From the NCBI GenBank assembly GCA_030535605.1, contig JAUNRQ010000002.1, positions 1-54,694 on the forward strand: 54,694 nucleotides of DNA, in the 5' to 3' direction. This stretch comes from Pseudoxanthomonas suwonensis (lineage in GTDB: Bacteria; Pseudomonadota; Gammaproteobacteria; Xanthomonadales; Xanthomonadaceae). A program made the translations under genes and the position numbers. The notes beneath the pieces were generated by a model. It saw only the letters and a program-made list of their open reading frames with translations, did no database searches and was not told the origin of the DNA. Below, piece after piece: positions 49,301 through 54,406 of the stretch. Numbering within the stretch: the first letter of the stretch is position 1; every line of letters starts with the position of its first letter.

Positions 49301-49664
49301 CCTGAATGAGTTGCCACATCCGGGCACCGTAGGCACCGACGGATTCATTCGTGAATTGTACGGTGTCGAACTCGTCAACCCCGGCTTCCCTCGCGCGCTG
49401 CGCCCACTGATACGCCGTCAGCGCCTCTTGCCCATCACCATCGGCGATGTCAGCCATGTCCTCGGCGCGCAACTGCTCCAACGCGATCTGCTGCTCGGAC
49501 ATGTCAAACTCAGCAAGCTGGCGCATCGCCTCCTGCTCTGCCTCCGCGTAACCGCGGGCACTGACGTGTCCGGCTTGGCATTCCTGCTTCGGCGGCCGGA
49601 CAATGGCGGCCCCCATCCCATCGTTCCCGGTGCCATGCCCTCCAATCGCCACGGATTCCGCCAT
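40323..49664 (-). CDS. Giant mosaic polyvalent protein (two tandem domain arrays)
   Basis: An uninterrupted frame of about 3100 codons; it stays open to 49799, antisense to ctlX, and no start has a good ribosome site. In reading order copy 1 has: a RadC-like JAMM domain (HNHPSG at 48479), a phage Barnase/EndoU-like nuclease segment (47864-47470), a zincin (HEVAGHH at 46949), an ADP-ribosyltransferase-like segment (VVFHGTPHTVDRFSLDK near 46510), a MuF-C-like segment (45720-45250), an LPD38-like segment (45066-44060) and a ddrB/ParB-like segment (44050-43560). Copy 2 follows: Barnase/EndoU-like, zincin (42233), a different unassigned segment (41745-41260) and a second ADP-ribosyltransferase-like segment (VVYHGTRADFDSF near 40970). 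Polyvalent proteins are co-injected or co-transferred by phages and conjugative elements. Whether this is one protein, several genes or a decaying remnant is open. Confidence 0.72.
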   Translation of the reverse strand: MAESVAIGGHGTGNDGMGAAIVRPPKQECQAGHVSARGYAEAEQEAMRQLAEFDMSEQQIALEQLRAEDMADIADGDGQEALTAYQWAQRAREAGVDEFDTVQFTNESVGAYGARMWQLIQEARRGTDRGAAQQDHRTGNQAREGRQEYLPEEGREAGFQLGHEPAPEPAARQEVAPPSAGLFGAPTARDHVDAARRQKDAQRDGKTGTGRTDMLSGDGELFAGSRPEQGDVETGTIREQDVATYGETRPLQIGEERRGAAGASRVASGRGGTPAVSGQLDLFVATRGQAQPGQGKPPAVKIDKSRLAQRVGLIRTGQFRSGVERVKSLADAAHILAPIRKSAQERFAVLAMDKDGRPLAVLQHTIGTIDSSLVEAGVVFGAIASIPGAARIVWAHNHPSGNPEPSAADAHVAANMDAVFDRSGISIDGAIILQPGSRNYTIFDRYRVAQKEAVTPARRQRSVPQVERQLVKVQSAGSRQKLSGIEDARREVTKQASQHEAGLLVLNNNHELIGVIPFDPVGSEKLRTGKVDTSHAQVAAALHGANAAAVIVFGKESAAQGVRNMARAANIAGVRVLDTFLMHGAIPQSEAIRGGGDGKDGLLESASPMKSVDANIRRGREALARALTDKTTVHRAMHRTGMGWVDFVWGDAKKGIEHILRRRQESDGMTEVEAKRFLSDQVVDAIAKGQEIRRSQTAGAVRVQIAHNGAEVSLVRRAGSNTWLLTAFELPGSPGRGATPSGDTGTSPTRSRTGAAGSAATVPRATDTDHSELTGPEREAYERFNAEHEGRQAGERQRAAAAERSQVEGDADADRLGLRDAVNKALGNASITGHFLRDRDGLNGLVVPEAIERHRQRLQSRRQQGGTGALHGLYVPASLSVNGKPFYAVFTGEANTPELAALAAAHEVAGHHGLRTLLGQDLDKALGIALQNPTVKAVAEKIAEQRRMGKGKELLAAEEALAELNAAMRTGDFGMIERRYGVKVPEGMRRESLRQSIANFLKRLRALFAKRGIAFTDEQVRSLLDAAHNATQRSDMTASVSTESGALEQVVFHGTPHTVDRFSLDKIGTGEGAQAYGWGMYFAGRREVADHYRKTLSIAPERLDLLASSYAGLPDASAANQLRQRAQSARMQERNGDAANYEETAKWIEAGRPANFGGNLYRVEVPEDSDLLDYDKPLSQQPDSVRQRLDAAFPWLQDTIADAREDLLAGFFDNDNGSAIYRYLTSHYGSPRATSEALNAAGIPGLRYLDGNSRADGDGSYNYVIWDEAVIGEPESVLESVTPATRQAYEARIDALFDGDTSGRQGVRVLDRADVIDLLGYGDKPLHLVESAVGKQRKDGSTAHPAMTAAQWKKVPDWIENPAAVFVSDTVDGRLTMIAPETIGDKPVMIVLEPNGQIGGLDAHVLVNAYEKDSPNRIPSARWVKEQKLLYLDQKTSPAVAARSGLQLPRDVRQLRGYKNRVATEADLRKYRAERDASTEIATDTDGLLESFVPTPEQESLLRKAGVAADSRSTLQKLKAATIDKVPSKAQLRRHALQYGFDKYLAIKDAVAGVGNIDLENDPYIAARMVNMASTMEAIMRFGAPKMEGGVLRVDRSIPGLLDALKPVHDKLPQFFGWMVARRAQLLMQQGRENLLTQGEIDAGLALRTGNEAAFDQAARSYLRLKNAILDFAEKHGGTIDPVARAAWDHAEYIPFYREGDTGPGTARGLSHQNAGVKRLKGGEQALRDPLANIIQNFTKLMDSGLKNRAMLLAVDQLGAPYFRKMPMRMGQASVPLAQLREHLLQTGVDEATIDAMPKAALNGMRRMLAIEAPTGENVVRVLREGKPEYYEVLDPLLLRSLTAMQDKVDPRWMKPFVWTKNLLTAGATAAANLQDAQGRPNAEALRRVRAALVYRAYGDERLLSALAEDVNPDSRNIINALAQAAPAFAALDADNALTGGVREAVTGAMQLLRDARERGLSLRDFMSQGDMLGRNVDAETVAQFYAENARSAQRMAAGLRAVAEATREEQAHQQSGDMFGGRVPATVGDILSRTDVGARNEQQTATRISEPRTGEGGGGRQQAGRGRADAGDAGAGQAAGFQLGQQPAPEPAARQEVTSAGLFGAPTARDHVDAARRQKDAQRDGKTGTGRTDMLSGDGELFAGRRPEQGDVERGLLESASPMKSVDANVRRGREALARALTDKTTVHRAMHRTGMGWVDFVWGDEGGRIKANGRRPGEKGIEHILEARQRKDGMSEAEVSRLLDNIIHAIASGREIRRDAIANAETVVVSYSGVEAVLTRRDGSNTWLLSGWNTNEPSRANGAGSVAPAATAARPTTAQPRGGEGSERTVSQSPTTETDPSELSTVEREAYERFNAERGGRQAGERQRAAAAERSQIEGDADADRLGLRDAVNKALGNASITGHFLRDRDGLNGLVVPEAIERHRQRLQSRRQQGGTGALHGLYVPASLSVNGKPFYAVFTGEANTPELAALAAAHEVAGHHGLRTLLGQDLDKALGIALQNPTVKAVAEKIAEQRRMGKGKELLAAEEALAELNAAMRTGDFGMIERRYGVKVPEGMRRESLRQSIANFLKRLRALFAKRGIAFTDEQVRSLLDAAHNATQRSDMTASVSTESGALEQVVFHGTPHTVDRFSLDKPEAVLESVVQDGEESIRVPSDTAAWMGYSSATVTADWGHLAERHPEYYGSATEVEAEVRHVLEKPDGWFEHAEGRIAIVRRGRSDAVPSVRIDFRAGPNGLRVASVYRMPWQQVAKKMREFWEKMDSGQSGYALSGSVSPGSLSIAAYLADRGNESKRPTQPSGALTESDGTVAPVEPHARDGAEGLLESTVPEADDFDQPAGAAFNEPDYRAPVVAWAKARFGDHVAPNGRPTWQNFVEWFRDSQVLEWVSSRGVGPPAVVYHGTRADFDSFLPVREGNFEGMWGEEVVERHGIFFAESAEFAASFARQRGEGSPKTIPVYLRVENPLDLTEGFTQEVLSELNLDGEQSYVASLRSPHNVWMELDGESGEALVAAARAAGYDGIVMLEQGDSGDSLVSWVVFDPEQIKSATGNQGNFDPSADGLLESFVPTPEQESLLRKAGVAADSRSTLQKLKAATIDKVPSKAELRTTKAI
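40341..40486. repeat. 146-bp repeat, copy 2 (partner 45066-45211)
   Basis: Nearly identical to 45066-45211 at a constant offset of 4725. It encodes the VPTPEQESLLRKAGVAADSR linker that precedes the LPD38-like region in copy 1. In this copy the protein stops 14 codons later, so the downstream domain has been lost. Confidence 0.9.
41752..42620. repeat. 869-bp zincin-coding repeat, copy 2
   Basis: Matches 46468-47336 without indels (constant offset 4716). By eye there are only about ten substitutions. It encodes the HEVAGHHGLRTLLG zincin-like domain with flanks. The near identity suggests recent duplication or gene conversion. Confidence 0.92.
43046..43199. repeat. 154-bp repeat at the start of the nuclease-like domain, copy 2
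   Basis: Matches 47711-47864 (offset 4665) with a few substitutions. It encodes KSVDANVRRGREALARALTD and the beginning of the phage Barnase/EndoU-like domain, including HRAMHRTGMGWVDFVWGD. Confidence 0.88.
43211..43424. repeat. About 214-bp N-terminal array repeat, copy 2
   Basis: Matches 48974-49193 with a 6-base length difference near 43369. It encodes SAGLFGAPTARDHVDAARRQ and the DGELFAG segment that opens each array, and in another frame the C-terminus of a small gene. Confidence 0.88.
43370..43543 (-). CDS. Small protein overlapping the giant frame (57 aa), copy 2 type
   Basis: ATG at 43543 is preceded by AGGAG at 6-base spacing. The frame differs from the giant one and ends with TAA at 43370. 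The product starts MSSKLPPGFLSRALEKAVEA and ends NNPPPNPQPDKK. It shares only its C-terminal end with the 50-aa protein at 49139-49291. Function unknown. The excellent ribosome site suggests it is real and that the giant frame here may be read from a separate downstream start. Confidence 0.6.
   Translation of the reverse strand: MSSKLPPGFLSRALEKAVEAGNKLDVDEPMLVMPEQAKPQDSSSDNNPPPNPQPDKK
45066..45211. repeat. 146-bp repeat, copy 1 (partner 40341-40486)
   Basis: Partner of the 40341-40486 repeat. Here the frame continues through a long alpha-helical LPD38-like region, showing what the other copy has lost. Confidence 0.9.
46468..47336. repeat. 869-bp zincin-coding repeat, copy 1
   Basis: Partner of 41752-42620. 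Both copies keep the HExxxHH zinc motif. Sequence outside the repeat diverges abruptly on both sides. Confidence 0.92.
47711..47864. repeat. 154-bp repeat at the start of the nuclease-like domain, copy 1
   Basis: Partner of 43046-43199. The C-terminal part of the domain downstream of this repeat has diverged between the copies while keeping the same general pattern. Confidence 0.88.
48974..49193. repeat. About 220-bp N-terminal array repeat, copy 1
   Basis: Partner of 43211-43424. It marks the start of the first domain array and also carries the conserved end (NPPPNPQPDKK) of the overlapping small gene. Confidence 0.88.
49139..49291 (-). CDS. Small protein overlapping the giant frame (50 aa), copy 1 type
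   Basis: GTG at 49291 is preceded by AGGAGG at 6-base spacing. The product starts MALTVEQRNKIIALAIKHAK, continues with a Lys-rich stretch and ends TNPPPNPQPDKK before TAG. It sits at the same place relative to the first array as the 57-aa gene does to the second. Function unknown; this looks like a short phage-type gene preceding a polyvalent protein gene. Confidence 0.6.
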   Translation of the reverse strand: MALTVEQRNKIIALAIKHAKEGKSIFPKKGEKPDSNSGTNPPPNPQPDKK

Positions 49665-50574
49665 GCTCACGCGTGACCCGGCTGCCTTCCTGTCCCATGC
49701 GCGCGGGATCCCGCCGGACTTCGGACCGGCCACGGCGCGGGCGGCATTCCTGGTCAGTCCCGATGGCTTCCGCCATGCCGCGGCCTCGGCCAGCGACAAC
49801 GCCTACATGGCGGCCGCGGAACGCTTCGATGCACAGATGGCCCTGCAGCAGCATCGACACTTGCACCGGGCCATCAGCACGGTGTTGCCCACGATCTGCT
49901 TTGCCGGCGATCCGCAAACGCCGGATGCGGTCTTCCCCAACAACGTGTTCGCGACCGCAGCCGGCCGCAGCATCATCGGCCGCATGCGTCATCCCGTGCG
50001 CCAGCGGGAAGCCGAACGTGACGACATCCGGCGATTCTTCCGCGATGTCCTCGGACGGGAGGAAATCGACCTGTCCGGCCAGCCCCATCCGGCCGAACTG
50101 ACCGGCGCCCTGGTCGTCGACCGCGCGCGCGGGCTTGGCTTCATCGGCCTGTCGGAGCGTTGCGACGAGCTTGGCGCACAACGCATGCACGAGGCATTCG
50201 GGCTGCGGGCGAGCCTGATTTTCGATCTGGCACCCGGTGAATACCACACCAATGTGGTGCTCTCGGTACTGGCCGGCCGCGCCGCGGTGCTTTGCGAAGC
50301 CGGCTTCGCCGATCCGAATGTGGCGCAAGCGATCGGCGCGCTGTATGCACCCCATGTGATCCGCTGTTCGGCCGCCGAACACGCCGCGTTCGTGGGCAAC
50401 TGCATTGCCCTGTCCGATGACACCGTGTGGATGAGTTCGGCCGCGGCGCAGTCGCTGGACGCCGCCCATCGGCAGCAGTTCACCGACGCCGGGTTCAACG
50501 TGCGACACGTGCCGCTGGATGCGATCGAGGCCGGCGGCGGTTCGTTGCGCTGCTGCATCGGCGAAATCCATTGA
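49663..50574 (+). CDS. CtlX-like guanidino/citrulline hydrolase (amidinotransferase superfamily)
   Basis: A 303-residue pentein-fold protein related to arginine deiminase and DDAH. It has TPDAVFPNNVFAT with the substrate-binding Asp, GEYHTNVVLSVLAGR with the catalytic His, and the C-terminal catalytic Cys in GSLRCCIGEIH. Members of this branch are annotated as arginine deiminase-related or citrulline-utilisation hydrolases; the substrate is unproven. ATG 49663 is chosen because MLTRDPAAFLSHARGIPPDF is family-like; the upstream open frame to 49603 runs into element DNA. Its promoter region may have been replaced by the element. Confidence 0.8.
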   Translation: MLTRDPAAFLSHARGIPPDFGPATARAAFLVSPDGFRHAAASASDNAYMAAAERFDAQMALQQHRHLHRAISTVLPTICFAGDPQTPDAVFPNNVFATAAGRSIIGRMRHPVRQREAERDDIRRFFRDVLGREEIDLSGQPHPAELTGALVVDRARGLGFIGLSERCDELGAQRMHEAFGLRASLIFDLAPGEYHTNVVLSVLAGRAAVLCEAGFADPNVAQAIGALYAPHVIRCSAAEHAAFVGNCIALSDDTVWMSSAAAQSLDAAHRQQFTDAGFNVRHVPLDAIEAGGGSLRCCIGEIH

Positions 50575-50614
50575 TGCGAGCTTGCATCCACCAGACCAGG
50601 GAGCGGTTGCATCG

Positions 50615-51817
50615 ATGAGTACCGTGGAAACCTTCCTCATCGCCATGACCATCATCCTGGCATTGCCTTGGCTCATCTGGCGATTGGGGCGGACGGACTA
50701 CTGGGCGCCACTGGTCGTCGTGCAGATCATCGCCGGCATCGCGCTGGGCCCGGGCATCCTGGGTCGGTCCTTCCCGGACTATTACGCCTTCGTCTTCAAT
50801 CCCGAGGTGGTGACCGCGCTCAACGGCATCGCGTGGTGGGCGGTGATGCTGTTCGTGTTCATCGCCGGCATGGAACTGGACCTGTCGCAGGCCTGGCGCC
50901 ATCGCCGCGAAACCGTGGTGACCGCGGGCCTGGCACTGGTGACGCCCTTGTTGTTCGGAGCCGCCGCGGCGTGGATGCTGCTGGCGCTGGGGCTGCAAGG
51001 CTGGACCGGGGAAAACGGTGCGCGCTGGCAGTTCGTGGCCGGCGTGGGCATGGCCTGTGCGGTGACCGCGTTGCCGATCCTCGTCCTGCTGATGGACAAG
51101 ATGGCGATCCTGCGCACGCCGTTGGGGCAGCGCATCCTGCGCTATGCCAGCCTGGATGACATCGCCATCTGGGGCGTGTTGGCGATCGTGTTGATGGATT
51201 GGCACCGGATGGGCCGACAAGTGGTCTTCCTGCTGGCCTTCGCCCTCGCCTGCGTGCTGCTGCGGCGGCTGATGCGCCGAGTGCCGGAGAACGATCGCTG
51301 GTACATCGCACCGATCTGGCTGGCGCTGTGCGCACTCGGAGCCGACTGGTCGGGCCTGCATTTCATGGTCGGCGCGTTCCTGGCCGGGGTGGTGATGGAT
51401 GCGGACTGGTTCGATCAGGCGCAGATGGATCGCCTGCGCCAGCACCTTCTGCTGGTGCTGATGCCGGTGTTCTTCCTCAGCACCGGCTTGCGCACCGAAT
51501 GGTCGGTCGGCGGGGTGGCGGTGTTCGTGGTCGCCGGGATGCTGCTGCTTGCGGCGGTGGCCGGCAAGCTGGCAGGGGTCCATTTGGCAGGACGCCTGCT
51601 GGGCTGGCGTCGCGGGGAAGCGTCGCTGGTCGGCTGGCTGCTGCAGACCAAGGCGCTGATCATGATCATCTTCGCCAACGTGCTGCTGGACAAGGGGCTG
51701 ATCAGCAGCGCCATGTTCACCGCCCTGCTGCTGATGGCCGTGGCCAGCACCATGCTGACGATTCCCGCGACGATGCCACGGCTGGCACGCACGCCGGAAC
51801 TGTTGAATCGCGGCTGA
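50615..51817 (+). CDS. Kef/CPA2-type cation:proton antiporter
   Basis: A 400-residue membrane protein with about twelve hydrophobic helices of the Na+/H+ exchanger (CPA2/KefB-like) domain. Segments such as IIAGIALGPGILGRSFPD, FIAGMELDLSQAWRHRRE and MVGAFLAGVVMD, and the Asp pair in LDDIAIWGVLAIVL, match the transport core. There is no C-terminal RCK/TrkA-N domain, so it is not full Kef. The start follows AGGGAGCGG. It lies 40 bases after the ctlX-like gene and may be co-transcribed. Confidence 0.87.
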   Translation: MSTVETFLIAMTIILALPWLIWRLGRTDYWAPLVVVQIIAGIALGPGILGRSFPDYYAFVFNPEVVTALNGIAWWAVMLFVFIAGMELDLSQAWRHRRETVVTAGLALVTPLLFGAAAAWMLLALGLQGWTGENGARWQFVAGVGMACAVTALPILVLLMDKMAILRTPLGQRILRYASLDDIAIWGVLAIVLMDWHRMGRQVVFLLAFALACVLLRRLMRRVPENDRWYIAPIWLALCALGADWSGLHFMVGAFLAGVVMDADWFDQAQMDRLRQHLLLVLMPVFFLSTGLRTEWSVGGVAVFVVAGMLLLAAVAGKLAGVHLAGRLLGWRRGEASLVGWLLQTKALIMIIFANVLLDKGLISSAMFTALLLMAVASTMLTIPATMPRLARTPELLNRG

Positions 51818-51887
51818 CAGTCACCAAGGACGGCGAGCCGCGTGTCGCTAGAATGCGGGCAATGCCCCGCGCCCGCCGCCTCGACGA

Positions 51888-52547
51888 ATGCCCATGACCC
51901 CAAGTGCTTCCGCCTCATCCCCAACATGGCTGCAGCATTGGGCTCCGGAAGTCTTGCTGGCGTTGCAGGTCATCGCCATCGTCATCGCCGCCCTGCTCCT
52001 GCGATGGCTGTTGCGGCGGGTGATCCAGCGGCTGACCGACCGCTACGAGCTGCCGGCGGAAATCAATGTCAGCGCCCGGCGCATCCTCGGGTTCCTGATC
52101 GGCTTCGGTGCGCTGTTGCTGGTCCTGGAGCGCTTCGGCGTTTCCGGCAGCGTGCTGTGGACCGCGTTCACCGGGTTTGCCGCCGTCGCGGCGGTGGCGT
52201 TTTTCGCCGCGTGGAGCGTGCTGACCAACATCTTCTGTGCGCTGTTGCTGCTGATTACCCGGCCCTTCCGCATCCACGACCACATCGAACTGCTGGAAGC
52301 CAGTGACCGCCCCGGCCTGCGTGGCCAGGTGGTGGACATGAACCTGATCTACGTCACCTTGCGGGAATCGCACGACGAGGGTGGCCAGAGCGTGTTGCGC
52401 ATTCCCAACAGCCTGTTCTTCCAGCGAAGCACGCGCCGATGGCTGGGCGAACCGGTACGCCTTGCCGCGCATGAACGCAACGTGGTCGATCCTTCTGCCT
52501 CCGCGCCGGCCATCGGTGGTGGCGGTGGTTCCATCGGTTTCCCCTAA
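51888..52547 (+). CDS. Small MscS-like mechanosensitive channel
   Basis: A 219-residue protein with an N-terminal helix (VLLALQVIAIVIAALLLRWL), a second helix and the pore-lining helix plus beta domain typical of MscS (FAAVAAVAFFAAWSVLTNIF, then TRPFRIHDHIELLEAS and VVDMNLIYVTLRE). The C-terminal alpha/beta vestibule is largely missing and replaced by a Gly-rich tail. It is shorter than E. coli MscS (286). An ATG at 51894 is an alternative start. TAGAAT near 51849 may be its -10. Confidence 0.85.
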   Translation: MPMTPSASASSPTWLQHWAPEVLLALQVIAIVIAALLLRWLLRRVIQRLTDRYELPAEINVSARRILGFLIGFGALLLVLERFGVSGSVLWTAFTGFAAVAAVAFFAAWSVLTNIFCALLLLITRPFRIHDHIELLEASDRPGLRGQVVDMNLIYVTLRESHDEGGQSVLRIPNSLFFQRSTRRWLGEPVRLAAHERNVVDPSASAPAIGGGGGSIGFP

Positions 52548-52830
52548 GCGCGCGCGATTTCCCTGCCGCCAGCGGTGGAGTCGGCCTGCGGTCGCCGCGC
52601 TGCGGCGCGGGTCGTCGGCTACCGCCACCCGCTGATAGGCGACGGTTCGCTCATCGCAGCCAACGCGGCGGTCAATCCGAGCCTGGCCATCGTCGCGCAG
52701 GCGGGGCACCTGATGGCGCAGCTCCCGGGTGCCGCTGCAGGGTGGAACGCCTCATCGCAGGACGCAGCCCCTGCTGCCGGACGCCGGCGCTTATCGTCGG
52801 ATGGCCTTTGCGAACCCGGCGGTTGTCGCG
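52548..52830. other. Intergenic region without recognised features
   Basis: A 283-base GC-rich gap between the MscS-like gene and a convergent hypothetical gene. No convincing open frame, RNA, terminator hairpin with T-run or repeat was seen. Confidence 0.5.
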
Positions 52831-53316
52831 TCACGGCGTGCCCGACCACGGCCACCAGCCACGCCCGGTGGCGGCATAGCGATCAGCAGCGCGCTCGAAA
52901 CGGTTGCGCACGCTGATCCCGCCGGACACCAGGTACAGCGGCAGGAACAACGGGCCGAGGACCATGTACTGCAGCACGTGTGCCCGCTCGTGGTCGCCAA
53001 GACGGATCGGATCATCGACACAGTGGCCGGCCCGGTGTGCATAGGTCACGCACGCCTCGTCCATGGAATCGCCCGTGTGCACGATCACGTTGCCCAGGGT
53101 CATGGCCCCGCCCGGTCCCCAGGGCCAGCGATGGAATACCACTGCCCAGTCGCGCCGGTTCAGGTGCATGTGCGCGCCAAACGGCAGGCCCGCCAGTCCG
53201 GCCAACAGGCCGACGAGCGTGTTCGGCAGGGTCCACAGCAGCCCGATGGCAACCGCCAACACCCGCCACCACGGGCGGCGTGGCGGACTGCGATGATCGC
53301 CCCGCTCGGCGTCCAC
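52831..53316 (-). CDS. Hypothetical membrane protein with HERAH motif
   Basis: A 161-residue protein not recognised. A GTG start at 53316 leads to a hydrophobic helix (VLAVAIGLLWTLPNTLVGLL), a middle domain with HRWPWGPGGAMTLGNVIVHT, and then DHERAHVLQYMVLGPLFLPL, a membrane-associated segment with an HExxH-like HERAH sequence. It ends RFERAADRYAATGRGWW. The His-Glu-x-x-His pattern next to a helix recalls minimal membrane metallopeptidases, but a third ligand is not identified. It lies 17 bases downstream of phaC on the same strand and may be co-transcribed. Confidence 0.7.
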   Translation of the reverse strand: MDAERGDHRSPPRRPWWRVLAVAIGLLWTLPNTLVGLLAGLAGLPFGAHMHLNRRDWAVVFHRWPWGPGGAMTLGNVIVHTGDSMDEACVTYAHRAGHCVDDPIRLGDHERAHVLQYMVLGPLFLPLYLVSGGISVRNRFERAADRYAATGRGWWPWSGTP

Positions 53317-53333
53317 GGTGTCCGTCGCGCGTC

Positions 53334-54404
53334 TCAGTTGGCGCGCTGGCGCAGCCAGGTGTGGATGGTCTCGGGAACGTCGCGCTGGGCGCGCGAGGAC
53401 ACGTAGATGCCGATATGGCCCCCGCGGAAACTCAGTTCGGTGTAATCCTCGGTGCCGACCAGTCGCTGCAACGCGCGCGAGGCATCCGGCGGGACCAGAT
53501 GGTCCTGCTCGGCGAAGATGTTGAGCACCGGCATGTCGACGAAACCGAGGTCCACCGGCTCGCCACCGATCTCGATGGTGCCGTTGACCAGGCCGTTGTC
53601 CTGATAGAACTGCTTGGTGAATTGGCGGAACGCCTCACCGGCGAGGTCCGGTGAGTCGAAGATCCACTTCTCCATGCGCAGGAAGTCCTCGACCGCCCTG
53701 CGGTCATCGAGAATGTCGACAAGACCGACATACTTCTGCAGGTTCAGGCGAAACGGCTTCAGCATCAGGTAGCCGGCGTTCATCATGTCGGCCGGCACGT
53801 TGCCCATCGCGTCCACGAACAGGTCCACGTCCATGTCCCGGGTCCAGTTCGACAGCATGTTGTCCGGCGTGTGGAAATCCACCGGGGTAACCATGGTGAT
53901 CAGGTTCCTGATCTTGTGCGGATGCAGCGCCGCGTAGCACAGGGAAAACGCACCGCCCTGGCAGATGCCCAGCAGGTTGATCGCATCCAGCCCGCAGCGG
54001 TCCCGCAAATGGTCGACCGCCCCATCGATGAAGCGATTGATGTAGTCGTCCAGCTCGAGGAAACGGTCGGAGCGATCCGGGTAGCCCCAGTCGATGATGT
54101 AGACGTCCTCGCCGCGAGCCAGCAGGCCCTTCACCAGCGAGCGGTCCGCCTGCAGATCCACCATGTACGGTCGATTGACCAGCGCGTAGCTCATCAGGAT
54201 CGGCACGCGCGCCGTGGGCTTGCCTTCACCGACAAAGCGGTACAGCACCACCTTGCCGTCGCGCCATACCTCCTCGCGAGGCGTTGCACCGTAGTCGACG
54301 TCATCGACCTTGCGCAGCGTCTCGAATGCGGCCGCGAGCTTGTTCTGGAATTGCAGCGCCTCGTTGGCGAGGCCGGCCGGGGTGATGTTCAGCGGTCCGT
54401 ACAT
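53334..54404 (-). CDS. phaC: Class III poly(R)-hydroxyalkanoate synthase subunit PhaC
   Basis: Polymerises (R)-3-hydroxyacyl-CoA at the granule surface together with PhaE. The 356-residue length is that of class III PhaC (class I is near 590). The lipase-like box GICQGG holds the catalytic Cys148, the catalytic Asp lies in FAEQDHLVPPDAS, and the His lies in FRGGHIGIYVSS. The start is preceded by a strong AAAGGAGGT on the minus strand (54412-54420). phaE ends two bases upstream, so the two subunits are coupled. Confidence 0.94.
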   Translation of the reverse strand: MYGPLNITPAGLANEALQFQNKLAAAFETLRKVDDVDYGATPREEVWRDGKVVLYRFVGEGKPTARVPILMSYALVNRPYMVDLQADRSLVKGLLARGEDVYIIDWGYPDRSDRFLELDDYINRFIDGAVDHLRDRCGLDAINLLGICQGGAFSLCYAALHPHKIRNLITMVTPVDFHTPDNMLSNWTRDMDVDLFVDAMGNVPADMMNAGYLMLKPFRLNLQKYVGLVDILDDRRAVEDFLRMEKWIFDSPDLAGEAFRQFTKQFYQDNGLVNGTIEIGGEPVDLGFVDMPVLNIFAEQDHLVPPDASRALQRLVGTEDYTELSFRGGHIGIYVSSRAQRDVPETIHTWLRQRAN

Positions 54405-54406
54405 GG

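Larger units (their letters stand above)
40212..49640. mobile_element. Remnant of a phage or conjugative element encoding a giant polyvalent protein
   Basis: The region between tRNA-Leu and the ctlX-like gene contains only one giant minus-strand open frame of virus/plasmid-type polyvalent domains and two small overlapping genes. No integrase, terminase, capsid, relaxase or replication gene is visible. Both edges look truncated: the right part begins mid-protein at the ctlX start, and the left part stops inside a repeated segment that continues for hundreds of residues in the other copy. No direct repeat of the tRNA end was found by eye. Boundaries are approximate. Confidence 0.7.
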
